Shown piece after piece: positions 1-12,784 of a stretch of 64,000 nucleotides of DNA. The position numbers and the translations under genes are program-made. The notes beneath the pieces were generated by a model. That model saw only the letters and a list, made by a program, of their open reading frames with translations. It did not search any database and was not told the origin of the DNA. Location of the stretch: contig CM055096.1 in the NCBI GenBank assembly GCA_029204225.1, positions 57,923,600 to 57,987,599 of the forward strand. Direction: 5' to 3'. This DNA is from Diphasiastrum complanatum (lineage: Eukaryota > Streptophyta > Lycopodiopsida > Lycopodiales > Lycopodiaceae). How positions within the stretch are numbered: the first letter of the stretch is position 1; each line of letters starts with the position of its first letter.

Positions 1-1954
1 TGAAGTTTTAATGGTTATGTTCCCACAACAAAAAGATGCCCTATTCCAAGTTAAATTATACAAAATGCAAGTTTAATATTGATGCTCTTTGGAACTTCCA
101 TCATTGGTTAATTAGTAATGTATGAGATAGGTGCAAAACTTTGGCACAAATGAATGGATTGGAAATCTAAGCACCACTCTAAGCATTGAGTTATGTGTTT
201 ATGTGTGTCTTGGGTGATACATACATGGAGATGTTGTGAGATCAATAGTCCACCTTCAAAGATGAACCCTAACATTTGAGCTTTGATCTTGTGAGGGATG
301 TTGTTGATCCATAGTTCGAGCTTTCGCATATTGTCATTGGGGGTCCCTACATTAATACATTATTTTGCCATGCTTGAGCTCTTAAAAAACCATATTTTAT
401 TTTCCTTGTTGTAAGTGTTATAATTAATAATTAGGTTGATTCATAGTCTCTCTTTAATATGGATAAGGCCTTTCAAAATAATGTCATTGCAATCCATATA
501 TATCACATCACATTACACTCAACTTTTAGTTTCGTGACAAAAAAAACTTGAGAAGACATTAATTATCCACTTTAAATTGGTGTATTTTCTTCACCCATCC
601 TCAGGGGTGAATGTTGATTTAACCCTTCAACAATCAATCAACATTATTGAACATAGGTCCTCCATTGAGTGCTGAGTTGGTTAGGACTTCCAGTTTCTTT
701 GCCTAAAGTAAAGAATTCAACTCCAATCATTTTCTCTACGCAAGTTAAAGAATTCAACTTCAATCCATTACATAACTGAAACTAGATTCTTTTGTTTAAC
801 ATCATTAGATATTGAAGAAACCAAGTGTTCATTACTTTCTATGGAGTAATGAAAAGTCTCTTTGGAAGATAGAGATTAAAGTTTGTACAAAAAGGTTAAG
901 AAACTATTTGCTCTAGGGTTAGAGCCTGCACGTGTTGATCATTTGGCTCTTGTGCATTTGCAAACGATGTATTTTTTAGCCTTCTTTTTGCGATAGGTGC
1001 AACACTTACCTCCATTTAGGGAGTGGATTGCCATCAGCGTTGGACTTGTCATTGAATCTTATATCGATCCCTTGATAAACTTTGAGTTTTTTGTCTCAAG
1101 CTTCAAGAAATTATCTTTCATATTACTCATAAACTAGACTGTCCTAGTCCCTTAATTGACTAAACAAAGAGTACCCTTCGCAATGGAAAGAATCACCTTT
1201 TCTAAATAGCTTGCATCCCCTGCTATTAGTGTTGACCAAGTTAAATCACTTATTCTAAACACCTTCAAAAAAGAAGATTGCGTTTGACAACGAGTATTGT
1301 ACAACTATCTACTTCCAAGATTGGGCTGGCTTGGTTGTCATTCCTCCATGCTTTTTTGGAAATTTTTGCCATAATTGAAGATTGTTCCAATGGTCCTTGT
1401 CTTGAACCTTGAGAGGCTTGTGCACGTGAGTATTGGATGACATTGATTCAAAAAAGAAAAGAAAATTCCGATCCCCAAGCTGCCAAAGTCACTTCACAAG
1501 AATGTTTATATGCCAATCTAGCTTTTCTTCAAAACAATAATACCTTAAAAGTTGTTCGGCTTGTTCCTGATTTCTTCTTCTTTTATCGTCTCTTTCCTTC
1601 ATCTCATTAATCTCCCCGCTTTTCTTTTATATTCTTCTTAAATTATCCATGAGCAAAAGAGTTTCTCAAGTAAGAAAATAAGCTGACATATTGAATAATA
1701 TAGTGATTTGTTGATGTTTTTTAAAATTTTCATAGAGATTGATGCTTGCAACAAGAAATCCATTTGTTGCACAACTACTTTCATAGTCTTGTTAAATACG
1801 AAAAGCTACTTATTTTTTGTCAATTTCATCATTGTGCAGTTCTATATCTGTTCAAGATGGACGTCAAACAAGTCAGAAGAGACATTTCAGAAGTACCACT
1901 TCTAGTAAATTATTTATTTTCTCTTGTATTAGTTAGTAGTTTAGTGATTTTACA
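1..1954. other. AT-rich intergenic DNA, no gene recognised
   Basis: No open frame here has a recognisable domain, codon-like structure or splice-site context. The sequence is AT-rich and interrupted by stops in all frames. No terminal repeats were seen. It could be decayed repeat or intergenic spacer. Confidence 0.5.
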
Positions 1955-2417
1955 GTTTAAACCATAGATGCACAGAAACGCGTTTCTGAGGGCACGCGTT
2001 TCTGAAAACGTGTTTCTCCTCCCAGAATCGTACTAAAAAAAAACGGTAAGGCCTCTTCATGATTTGGCTTTCCAACTCCCTGAGCGAAAACACACTTACT
2101 GGGACCATCTGTGATCGTAACGAACAGGCTAGAGGTTAGTTTTGAATTTTTATCCTTGACAGAACCCAACATGGATTAATGCACCTGAACTGGACCATCC
2201 TGCACCCGAATAAGTCGACAAACTACACAGTAATTATGCTCTTAATTAGAGCTTTCATCTGATACCCATATTGCCCATAAAAAAACCAAAATATATATAT
2301 ATATATAAAAAACGTTTCTAGAATTTTTATGTATTTTTCAGAAACGCGTTTCTGAACCGCGTTTCTGAACGCGATTCTGAAACGCGTTCAGAAACGCAGT
2401 GCATCTATGGTTTAAAC
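1955..2417. mobile_element. MITE-like element with 19-bp perfect terminal inverted repeats
   Basis: The left end (1955-1973) reads GTTTAAACCATAGATGCAC and the right end (2399-2417) is its exact reverse complement. Just inside both ends are repeated copies of the palindrome GAAACGCGTTTC and variants (about 1975-2017 and 2339-2397). The total length of 463 bp and lack of coding capacity fit a non-autonomous DNA transposon. I see no convincing target-site duplication, so the superfamily is unassigned. The interior (about 2260-2282) carries a motif, TGATACCCATATTGCCCA, that recurs near 55705. Confidence 0.75.
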
Positions 2418-3101
2418 ATACAGAATTTATTACATGGTCTTCTAGAAAAGTTATTAAAATTTACTCCTTATGTCCTATATGCACATATTTGACCAATAAA
2501 CAACCCAACCTTCGTGTCAATGTTTACATCCAAGGTTGGAAGTGCTTTACTGTGATAATACTAAACACTAATAGCAGGGGATGCAAGCTATTTAGAAAAG
2601 GTGATCATAATAGCCATTGCTTCAATTGAATCAGCTGATTTTTGCAGGGAAATTTTTTCTCTGAAATATGGTCTACAACATCTATACAAACAGTTGTGCT
2701 GATGAGAATATTCATGCTACCACTTGAAATATAAAGAACATCATCACATAACTGATTGTGCCACATAGGTAATATAAGAACTAAAAGAATTCATAAAACA
2801 TACAAGAATGAAGTAGAAATTGGAAAAGCAAGTTGCATTCAGTCAGAAATGACTTGTTGAGCTAGTTTGTAATTTATTCAATATGCTTTATCAGCTCAAA
2901 CATTTTCACAACTTGACAAATACCATGTGAAGTTACCACTTTATGTTACCACCATAATGTAGATAACTATGTTCTGATACCATCAGTCCAGTCAGAAATT
3001 TCTCAGAACTGCCTGATAAGTAACCTGGTTTTCTCCTAACTTGTGTGGCCTCATAAAAGCTGGTCCTTGATTGTTTGACCCCCTCGAATCTGATAGTTGT
3101 T
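2418..3101. other. Spacer downstream of the COR27/28-like gene
   Basis: AT-rich DNA between the MITE and the stop codon of the minus-strand COR27/28-like gene. It would hold that gene's 3' UTR. I recognise no other gene in it. Confidence 0.4.
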
Positions 3102-4358
3102 TTATGAATTTTTAAGCTCCAAATTGGACTTGGTATCAGCTACAGTTGAGGGTTCATCAATGTGCCGTGTGTGTGTCCCATAAACCAATGGTACAACCTG
3201 AAAAGCAATATAAGTGAAAATAATTAGTAGGTTGCCAAGCATGAGCACAGATAGATAACGGCAAACAGAAACATGTACCCATTTAAGTGAATTCAAGATG
3301 CTGCATACTTGATCTGATTCTCCATTTTCATCTTGTGGTGTACCATGTTGAGCCTTTTCCACTATTGAGAACTGCTCTGAAAACTGATTTTGATACTTGT
3401 GGCTCGTGTGCTTTCCTGAAGACAATGATAGTTGCAAAATTGATTACATGAGCCACGATCTATCTTCCAGTAGGACGAGCCACAAAAATGAAGTGAAATC
3501 AAAAAGTAGCAGTAACACGATTCTATTGTGCTCACTGGACATGCAGCAAATAATTAAAACCGTACCTTGACTAACATCTGGCTGAAGTTTTTCTGAAACA
3601 CCATTCCTGAAAGTCGGCTGATAGTTAATGAATGCATATTGACCAGCACAAGATTCCAATTCAGGAACTTCTGGCATAACCAGTTGCCTCTTCTGAGAAT
3701 CTTGCACACAATTGAGGCAATTGGCATGTTGGACATTAATTGAGGATTTGTCAATCCTAACATTAATGGAGCAATTGACACCAGGCTTCTTGTTATAGCT
3801 TCTTGCCTTTGACCCGAATCGAGAATATGGTGAGGAAGAGTAAGATCGTTGATGAGCTCTGGACTTCAATTCCTGGACAAAAAATTTCATGCATGAGAGA
3901 TGTTGTATTGGCCTACCTTTCACTTTCAAAACCGAAATTCCTTCGATATTGCAAAAGTCAAGAGATTATTGCACCAATTGTTCTCACATGTTGGGAGATA
4001 ACTCTTTTCAGTTCCAACATAGAGCTCCAGAAGTGCGAGACTCACCTTGTTTTTAGCATCAAGAGAATAAGGAAAAGACTTAATAACATCAACAAAATAG
4101 GGAGCCGCTTGCGAAAGGAACCAAAACATAGTTCCTTTTAAACTATCAAGAGAAATGTCTAGCATGTGAAGGGAAAGTTGAGTTGAGAACCTTAACCGTC
4201 CCAAGTTCAGTACATTGAGCACGTTCGCCACACTGCTCAGCAGCATAGTATGCTTTACCAAACATATTCCTTACAAATGCTGCCTCCATTGAATTCAGAT
4301 AGGAACAATGTTGGTCATTTGTCCATTCTGTCTTTGAAGATTCTGCCTCTTTTATAAT
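3102..4358 (-). CDS. COR27/COR28-like protein (night-light/cold-regulated clock repressor family), 3' exons
   Basis: Minus-strand gene read from spliced exons. The 5'-most exon seen starts at 4358 after a pyrimidine-rich acceptor and encodes TEWTNDQHCSYLNSMEAAFV, the hallmark N-terminal block of Arabidopsis COR27/COR28. Its donor near 4200-4225 is unresolved. A block ending ...SLDAKNK precedes a GTGAGT donor near 4050. The next exons are 3872-3566 (begins ELKSRAHQ, 307 bp), 3415-3309 (107 bp) and 3197-3102. Phases agree: 3566 leaves one base that completes a Gly codon at 3415. The last junction joins ...GESDQ to VVPL, recreating the conserved DQVVPL motif near the COR27/28 C terminus. In Arabidopsis these proteins work in the clock and in light and cold signalling; a similar role here is inferred. 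The acidic N-terminal exon was not found upstream, so the 5' end is incomplete or lies beyond a large intron. Confidence 0.75.
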
Positions 4359-6497
4359 CTAAACAAGAACATAATTATCATGGTAAGTAAGAAGTTGTTG
4401 TGCTACCATCAGTCACATAGCATCAATGTCAATACAAGGAACTTTCCAGGAAGAGGAAGTAAAATAGAATAAACATACCCTTCAACCATCCAACCTAATA
4501 AGTATTGCAAAATATAATTCATATGCGAAGCCACTTTTCCAGAAGAACATTGATAGCATAATATTTGGAAACAACTCCGTTCTTATGTTTTTCACACTAA
4601 CACAATTAAGCAGTTACTGGCTTAAAATTTGACCATTTAAATAACCAGCCCATTTTCGATATTTTCAAGATGAGCTTTTCAGTGAAAGGACACTGCGCTA
4701 TGTGAACATTAGAATCAAGCTTAATGGTTCTGCACTCAGTTTGCAACCTGGTACGAAAGTGGATCACCTGGAAAAACGTTCTGCCTTTTATACAATGCTA
4801 AACAGCTTCATAATCATGGACTATGTATACCTCTAAACTATGAGTCTTACACCCTAAAAAGAAGACCATTCACATGAATCTATGCATGGATATCAAGTCT
4901 TTTGAAGTTGAAGTTACCAGGCTCCAGCTATCTTAAGTAAGCAGAGCAATCAACATCTGTCAGTAAATTTTGTACAATTTCGATTGTCTGTTACAATGGC
5001 CTCCAATGGCTGAGATCCATGCCCATGAACTCTCTCTCTCTCTATCGGCGCATGACAGCTCACAATGTAGAGATGCAACATAAGGTGGAGCATGATGTTC
5101 TTAAAATCTGCTCGAGCTGGTACATGAGGATTCAGGAACTTGAAACTATTGGTACTCTCTTGAGTGCATACACCAATGCTGCATCCGTACACATATAAAC
5201 CAGACTGTACATTTGTACGGTCATAGCTTAGTTGCCTGTTCCGGAATGGCGGGCCCAAAAGATTTTTAAAAAAAGAACGTACTTTTTTAAAAAGGCAAAC
5301 AAGCGCGATACTGTAATATCGCTGTTCCTGCCGTTTCTCTTCCTTGCTCAGCTCTGATGCAAAGCAGAGTGATGGGGCAAAAAGCTAGCTAGCCCGAAGG
5401 AATTCTAGGATGATCTGGCGCTGGAGATCGCTGGAGTCATCTACACTGGATAGACGTAGATAGATATGCGAGCTTGAAACAACCATCCAGTAGATCAGAT
5501 TGAGACAACATGCAGGGGCAGGTTCATATGCACTTGCCAGAGCAGGTTCGTATGCAGGGGCCGGAGCAGGCTTCTCTAGGAGGTAGGTTCTTGTTCATGT
5601 GAAATCGTTTCATGCAGATCGTCAATCGTTTATGATTCACAAGCTATGAATACTCAATGTCAGTATACAGATGCGCTAGGAATCAATGTGGCCAAAGACA
5701 GTTGGCTGGCTTAGGCAATTCAAGTCTAGAACTCAGTCAATGCCGGTGGCGGTATGGAGGTATTCATGCAAAACTCACTACAAGGAGAAAATATGGAGAA
5801 TTCCCTAAAGGAGGACCTTCAAGGTGCAATGAAGGCTGTGAGATGATTTTTTTCTCTTCAGAAAATGTGATAAGAGATTGGATGAATGTTTTTCCAAACT
5901 AGAAACTGTTCCCTTTGGCTCGACAATCAAGAGAAAGAGCATAATCTAGATTGTCATTAATTTGAGAGAATTTTCAACTTTTTAAGTAAATAGCGCATTC
6001 CAATTTCAGAGCTAGTTACAAACACATTCCCAGAATATCATGCATCAATACCACAATAGAGTAGCAGATTATCCATTGGTTAGAAATTTCCAAAAGATAT
6101 TTCAAGGGCATTTAAAACTTGACTGACTTGTAACCCTATCTCTGAGTTCTCCGTTGAAGAAGCTAACAATATCTGTTATCAAAACTTGGCAGCTTATATA
6201 GCCCTACCAACATAAACATTGTCCTCAATGCTTGCCAAACTAAATTGTGCAACAAGGGACCACAAAAATGGATAAGTTGAAAAAGATGCCGTCAAAAGAA
6301 AATGCAGTGCTGAAGAAGATGCAAAAAGGAAATGTATATGCTATAGAAAATATCTACATGTACATGTCTACGAACATATTGCGAAAATGTCAATTTTGAG
6401 AAGAGTCTAAAAAGAGCAATGAGCCAAAGAAGATGCCTGAAAAGGTAGATGAGGCCACGTCAGATGATGGTGGACGAAAAAGCGGAAGCACGCAGTT
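4359..6497. other. Upstream region of the COR27/28-like gene, no exon identified
   Basis: This stretch should hold the missing first exon and promoter of the minus-strand COR27/28-like gene, but I found no acidic N-terminal coding block. An 81-codon plus-strand frame (5657-5902) and a 102-codon minus-strand frame (4950-5258) resemble nothing I know. A somewhat GC-richer patch lies at about 5220-5560. Confidence 0.4.
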
Positions 6498-6502
6498 GGT
6501 TG

Positions 6503-6970
6503 TGTTAGAAAACAGACTTGAAACCCAAGACAAGATTCCTATTGTTGTTTAGACAATAGTCATACACATGAGAGAGAACAACAATGATGAAGAGATGTAC
6601 TCCAACTATGTCCCATTACAAATGAGGTAGGGCGCCAGCCTACATATATACTTTCTCTAAACTATGTGTAAGGTAAAAAGCAAAAAGCAAATAGCAAAAG
6701 ATGAAAAGCTAATTGCTATAATTACTACCTATATTGGGTAAACACCCAAGATGAGTTTCTAAGTGATAAAAGCAAATCCTATTCTAGTAGTAGTGCGCCC
6801 ACCTACATGCATGACTAAAAAACGAAATTACTATAAATAGTAATGATCCTAAAATATGACTTACTATAAATAGTAATAGCCCCTATAATAGCACGCAGGC
6901 ATGGCCAAACTATCACTATCAATCCTAAATGATAACATTAGGGGTACTAAAGTAAACATTAACTCTAACA
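6503..6970 (-). mobile_element. Solo LTR of a copia element
   Basis: A 468-bp segment begins TGTTAG and ends CTAACA, and is flanked directly by the 5-bp duplication GGTTG (6498-6502 and 6971-6975). Its interior shares the AAAAGCAAAAAGC-rich block, the 'GGGTAAA' block and the terminal ACATTAA..CTAACAGG context with the LTRs of the copia element at 52284-55167, so it belongs to a related family. No internal sequence adjoins it, so it probably formed by LTR-LTR recombination. Confidence 0.8.
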
Positions 6971-7359
6971 GGTTGTGTTAGATATTCTAAAAAAACAGAA
7001 AGTTTTTTCCTATATGAATCTCCCTAGCTTGCACACTTCTGTATGAAGGTTTGAACAAGCAAGGAAAACTTCTATCAGTAAGATTATTGACATAAAAATA
7101 AAACATGATATATAACACATTTATTGATTCACTGTATCTCAGTATTATTTACCGAGTCTCTGGAACTCATAAATTGAATTGTTGATAAGCCTAAACAATC
7201 TTCAAGTCCCAAAAGGTACAACAATCCCCTATAACCAATTTGATATTCATTGTCAATTATGAGGAGAGTGGAGATTGTAACAACAATGATAGTGGAGGGT
7301 TTCAAAATGCCATGGTGATTATCCAATACACCACCTCAAAGCACCTGAGTAGTAAAAAG

Positions 7360-8916
7360 AGGATGTTTGAAAGATGCCAATTCTTCGAAGAGCTTGAAAA
7401 ACCTGATTCCCTACATCATTAGTAAGGATAGTGTGTTACGTCTCCAACTGACTTGCTTATTGTAGGGCTCACTATGATCGATTATCTGAAGCCAACAACC
7501 ATTAGTCATTGCTTGGGAACCTTCGAAGTGACACTATGATTGGAATCTAGGACTCCATATATCATCATAGGATCCCTTCAGAGGACATGCATGGGGAGCC
7601 AATAATCCCCATGAGAGTGCTTGGGAATGCGTGCACACATTCTCACATTCTCAGTTGAGGCCTGAGTAATAGGATGAGCTTGTAGTCATCCAGCCCTAGG
7701 CAAAGCATCTCCACATACGGATGAACTGTGGTGGTATGGGGTGCCAACGTAGATCATGAACCTTTTTTTTTCAAAAGTTCAAACTTCATTTCATCCTACT
7801 TCAAAACAAACTTCTTTTTATGTTTTCAAGGAAAATGTGGCAAAAAGTCAATTTAAAAGATATAAAAAGAAAAGGTTTGTAGAAATTCAATTCAAATCAT
7901 GAAAATCAACTCAAATTTGAAACAGTTCCGATCATAGTTTATAACTTTACGCAGGATTAATCTAGCATATTGCTATGGGATTAACCCAAAGGTGAGGTTG
8001 GCTTCAACCTTACAATTGGGTGGTAAGTTGCATGTCCAGATCTTTAGTGTTTCTGAAGCGTAATTTGGATCCATGTTGGGTTAGCCACAGGTCTTGACCG
8101 TTGACCTTCAAAGGGAGCAGCTATAAACCAACTGGCACCAATAATCTTTTCCAAAGGCAGCGACGAACCAAAGGACCATAATGAATCAATGCGCAATGAT
8201 GAAAGAACTAAATGGCAGCAAGGATGAACTCACAGAGGGTAGCCATGGGTTGTGATTAGAAAGCTACGCTGCGTATACAAAAGGGAGCGATGGAGTAACA
8301 TAAGATGAAGACAAATGCATGGGTGTCACGAGAGTAGCTTATGTGTCACTAAAAGCTTAGTTAGCTTTTGGTTATTCAGTAGTTAGCTAGCTGTTAACTT
8401 AGTTTATTGTTAGTTTTCCTTGAGAAAAGTTCACAATAGTTTTCTATGAAAAGATCTAAAGTGGGCTTCCCACTTCAAACCCAGAAATGCATTCATGTTG
8501 ATGACAAAAAAGAGGAAGAAGACATCACAATATTCATTGAATTTCGTATCAAATCAAAAGCAAACATTTAAGAGAATCTAAGTTCATCGTTATAGATTCA
8601 CGTAGATTAGGCACATGAACCCCCCTGGCTTTAAAAATCTCACGGCTCCCATTCACAAGAGGAACAGTCACAAACCTTTCGATTGCAAACAAGCGAAAAG
8701 GCTTGTATAAAGTCTATAAGTGACTCATTATAGACAAGCCCACTGCTTAAAGCTTAAGGACTTATTAAGTCACCAACAACTAGTTTCTTGATGTGATAGC
8801 TTCAGAGGATCTAAAGAGGGATCCACCTTCATTTATTCAGGCTAATATATCCTCTTCAACCCAATAAAGCTTTACATGTGTAAGCTAACATAAGTAAAAT
8901 CTTACTACATGCCTCT
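7360..8916. repeat. Diverged tandem duplicate, copy A (about 1.5 kb)
   Basis: Many blocks recur in the same order and orientation about 1.6 kb downstream (9040-10500). They include the GTGTGTTACGTCTCCAACT-like start, the GCTCACTATGGTTAGTTATC-like block, the GACATGCATGG block and the AAGCTTTACATG end. No protein domain is visible. The copies could be LTRs or a tandem duplication of repeat DNA. Boundaries are approximate. Confidence 0.6.
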
Positions 8917-9039
8917 TTTGAAAATAATTAGTTTAATTTGAGGACATTTTATCCATAAAATTGTAGAAATGAAAGGATGCAAGATCAAAGAGTACTACAT
9001 TTGACGAATTGTATTCACTCTGGAGTACTTGATTAGGTT

Positions 9040-10500
9040 AAAGAGGACTTGAAAAGCCCCAATTCTTGGGAGTGCTTAGAACGCCTAATTCCCTAACTTG
9101 AAGACAAAATTGTCTTAAGGGTAAGTGTGTTGCATCCCCAACTATCTTGGTTATTCCAGAGCTCACTATGGTTAGTTATCCAAAGCTAACAAGCATTAGT
9201 CTTTTCTTAGCCTTAGGTCAAGAAAATCCCCTTAGACGTAAGGTGTTTACTACAATCTAGGACCACTTGAGAGGACATGCATGGAGAGTCAGTAATCCAT
9301 AAGCACTGTAACGAACATGGCAAAGTGTGAGATATTCAAGTTCTATATGCCATATGTAATTAAAGACAAAAAGCGCAATCTGTCCACACATTCCAAACTT
9401 AATATGATGAGCCTATAGATCATCCAGCCCTAGGTGGTATGGGATGCCAAGGCAAAATCATAATTACAAGTCCATTAAAAACAATTGAAAGTTCAAACAT
9501 TCTACTTCAAAACGATTCACAAAAAATAAAAGCAGGAAAAAGTCAATTTTTTTTCAAAAAGTCAAGTTTTTTTTCAAAGGGAACAAAGTTTCGTGAAAAT
9601 TTGATTCAAATTACTTTGAATTAAAAACAGTTTCAACCATATTTCAATTTCCTCATAACTAAATAGAGAATGGATCTAGGATGATGTTATGGGATTGACC
9701 CCCAGTCTTAAAGGTAAGCTTGGATTGAGCTCTACAATTGATTGAATGAGTCACATGCCCAGATCGTTAGTGTTTCTAGAGTGCAATTTGGATTCATGTC
9801 AGGTAAACCAAAACGCAACAATAATTTTTTCCAAAGCAACGATGAACCAAAGGGCCACAATAAATCAATCCACAACAATGAAAGAACTCAATGGTAGCAA
9901 AGAGCATTCACAAGGCAGTAGTGAGTTGTGAGCAATGGAGTAATATAAGATCATGGGAATGTTGCAAGGTGTCACAAGAGTAGCTTACGTGTTCCTAAAT
10001 ACTTAACTTTTAGTTATTTAGTAGTTAGCTAAGCTTTGACTTAGTTTACTATTGGTTTTCCTCAAGATGGGCTCAGTGGGCGGGCTTCACACTTCAGGCC
10101 CAGAGAACACAATGCACTCATGTTGATGAGAGGAAAAAGAAATCACAATATCCATTGAATCTCGTAACAAATTCAAAGTAGACATTCAGTAGCATCCGAA
10201 AGATCATCATTATAATGGATTTCATGTAGATGGGGCTCATGAGACCTAGCTTGGAGCATCCCATTTCTCAAATTCACAAGACTCATAAAATGTCTACAAA
10301 TGATTCATTATAGACAAGCCCATTACTTCAAACTTAAGGACTTGCTAAGTCAACTATTTTCATGATTCTATAGCTTTGGAGGGTCTAGATAGGGATCCGC
10401 CTTCATTTACTAAGGCTAATAAATCCTTTTCAGCCCAACAAAGCTTTACATGAGTAACCTAACATTTATAAAATATATTTACATAGACTGTCTTACTGCA
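9040..10500. repeat. Diverged tandem duplicate, copy B
   Basis: Second copy of the repeat at 7360-8916, with many substitutions and small indels. It contains short open frames (for example 9439-9624) that match no known family. Confidence 0.6.
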
Positions 10501-10522
10501 TGAGGCTCGTCCATCCTAGATG

Positions 10523-10866
10523 TGAGAGGTTATGATGGCACCAAAGCACAAGAAGAAGAGCAAAAGGAAACTACCATCTTCATTCTATTTGCATGAACAC
10601 AATTACAAAACAATGCTTATTGTCCAAGTAGAGAGAGAAGCAAAATAGCAAGAGCATCCTTCAACCTGACGGGCTACGTGAAGATCTATATTAAGATGAA
10701 AAGTAAGAGTTAGGGTACAATGCGCCAAACTAGCTATTTTGAGATAGCCCATGTAAAGCCCTCTTATAGCCACATTAGGAGCCTAGATGTGCCAAAAAGT
10801 AGCAATCTATGATTGCCAACTCATCCATCATTCTAGGCTACTTCACCTAGATTCTAAAATCCCAAC
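10523..10866 (-). repeat. Probable LTR remnant, copy 1
   Basis: Read on the minus strand this begins TGTTGGGATTTTAGAAT and matches 11731-11420 over most of its length: CTACCATCTTCATTCTATTT, the TATTGTCCAAG block and the AAAAGTAAGAGTT block are shared. A TGTTGGG start preceded by a purine-rich stretch (revcomp of ATCTCCCACG) suggests an LTR. The 3' limit is uncertain. Confidence 0.5.
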
Positions 10867-11419
10867 AATCTCCCACGTAATTAGAAATGTCCAAAACATG
10901 CAAGAACGTCAATTTGTCTTCTTGTGCTTCACCGACTCACTGTTGTATAAAAACTGTCCATTTTCATGCCCTTTAGGCTTTACGTACATCGAGATGATGC
11001 CATTGAATTTCCTATTTTGTATGCCCTATACATGAAAGACATTTATCCTACTCTGATACAATCATAGAAACTAGTTCATGCTACGATTAAGGAACCCTCA
11101 TCGCAGCTCAAGCAGATGTGATCTTCATCATATTCTCTCTCATTATGATAGAGCAGATTCCATGCCTCTCACCAGCCTTTTATCCGCAGGCTTGCCGATT
11201 AATAACCAAACCATGGGATTTTTGCACCTTCTGCTTGAAGAAGTTTGTAATGACATTCATCTTCTTCAAGATGATTCTTTACGGCATGCGTACGTTTTCT
11301 AACTCTTGGCATCACCCTTTCCTCTGCCATCACGCTTCTGTTGCTGCCTCTCACCCATGGTGCTTTACTATCACGTTTCTGCTGCTGCCATTCGCTGGTT
11401 CGTGTTGTGGACCCATAAC

Positions 11420-11731
11420 CCTTGATGACTTATGATGGCGGTAAAGAACAAGAAGAACAAAAGAAAACTACCATCTTCATTCTATTTACATGGACAGTAG
11501 TAAATACAATTAAGAACAATGCTTGTTGTCCAAGAGGTAGAGAGAGAAAAATAGCAAGAATATCCTTCAACCTGAAGAGCTACTTGAAGATGTATATTAC
11601 CATGAAAAGTAAGAGTTGAGATAGCCCACTTTAGATTTGCCAAGAAATGGCACCCTAGGGTTTCCAATTAGGCTGCTCCACCTGGATTGTCAAGTTGGAA
11701 TTTTACATAACCCTAATTACTGAAATCCCAA
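11420..11731 (-). repeat. Probable LTR remnant, copy 2
   Basis: Partner of the repeat at 10523-10866, in the same orientation, about 550 bp away. A degenerate TGTATCAGAGTA (minus strand, about 11053-11064) between the copies recalls a tRNA-Met primer site. No coding domain is left between them, so this would be a heavily deleted element. Confidence 0.45.
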
Positions 11732-12784
11732 CAGGATGAGCCCCCAGGAGGCGGCTCCACGATTCCAATCTGCAGGCCCATTTTGCCCAAATGCGCATTC
11801 GCACCCAACTCAGCCTGGCTCTCCAAAAATCTCATGCTGGCTTGGTAGCTCATCCAGGACCTCTGTTTTTGCTCATCCGAAAATGCGAACCTCACCCCAC
11901 CTCATCCCAGACCTCATCCTGGATGAGGGAGCTCTGAAAGTGCATGTGGCCAGGCTAAGATTCTCTCTCTCTCTCTCTCAATTCCACATACTTGAAATGT
12001 ACTTTCCTGGTCTTATCCGCCTTTTGGCGTGAAAAGACATTACTATCTTTCTCTCTCTCAAGATTATCTCTGTATCCAACTCATGCAAACCATCAGCAAA
12101 AGCTGCATAAAAAATTTTACAGGATAGAATAAAGGACCATTATTTCTAGTCAATAATGTACCTGCTGCGTTTTTCCTCAGTATAATGTTTTTCTATAGAG
12201 CTTTTCGACATGCTAAGGAGCAGGAAAAATTGAAGCTATACAGGCCCATAGTTCTTTCTGAGTACCCATGTAGTTTCTAAAATATCCTTCAAGACTTTGG
12301 GATGAAAATCCTCTCTATCCCCTTACCTCATCCCTTTTTTGATTCTCAAACTGTCTCTGCAGTCATATGGTTTCCCTTTGAATGGTTTTCTAAACATTGA
12401 ATCTATCACAGCCTTGCTATGTTTTTAACCCTCTTGTGTGCAATTTGGTAAAGATTTCTATAACTTCTCGACTGCCTCAATCGCTGATGGGCTTTATAGC
12501 TTACTCTACAACTAGAATGCATAGTCCTTCCAACAAAGCTTCCGCTTCCGTCTTGACAAAGCACTCCAAGGAATCAAGGATGTGTTTTGGGTCTTGTAAT
12601 GTGGCAGAAAGGTTTGATCTACGACAAATCAAAGAAGGGTTACAAGAGCTATTCTGACTACGTCATTGGCACATTGAGAACGATAATTTAAACGGAGAAA
12701 AAATGAGAAAATCAAAGATTGACCAAAGCTACACGGCATATCTCGCACCAGTTTAACGATTTCTGATGGGTTGTTACAACAGAC

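Noticed and set aside
1955-2417. Possible CRISPR-like repeat array because of recurring GAAACGCGTTTC words.
   Set aside because: Spacing is irregular, the words sit at inverted ends, and the host is a eukaryote.
11736-12032. 98-codon plus-strand frame (MSPQEAAPRF...).
   Set aside because: Low-complexity Pro/Ser content, a CT run inside and no homologue; not supported as a gene.
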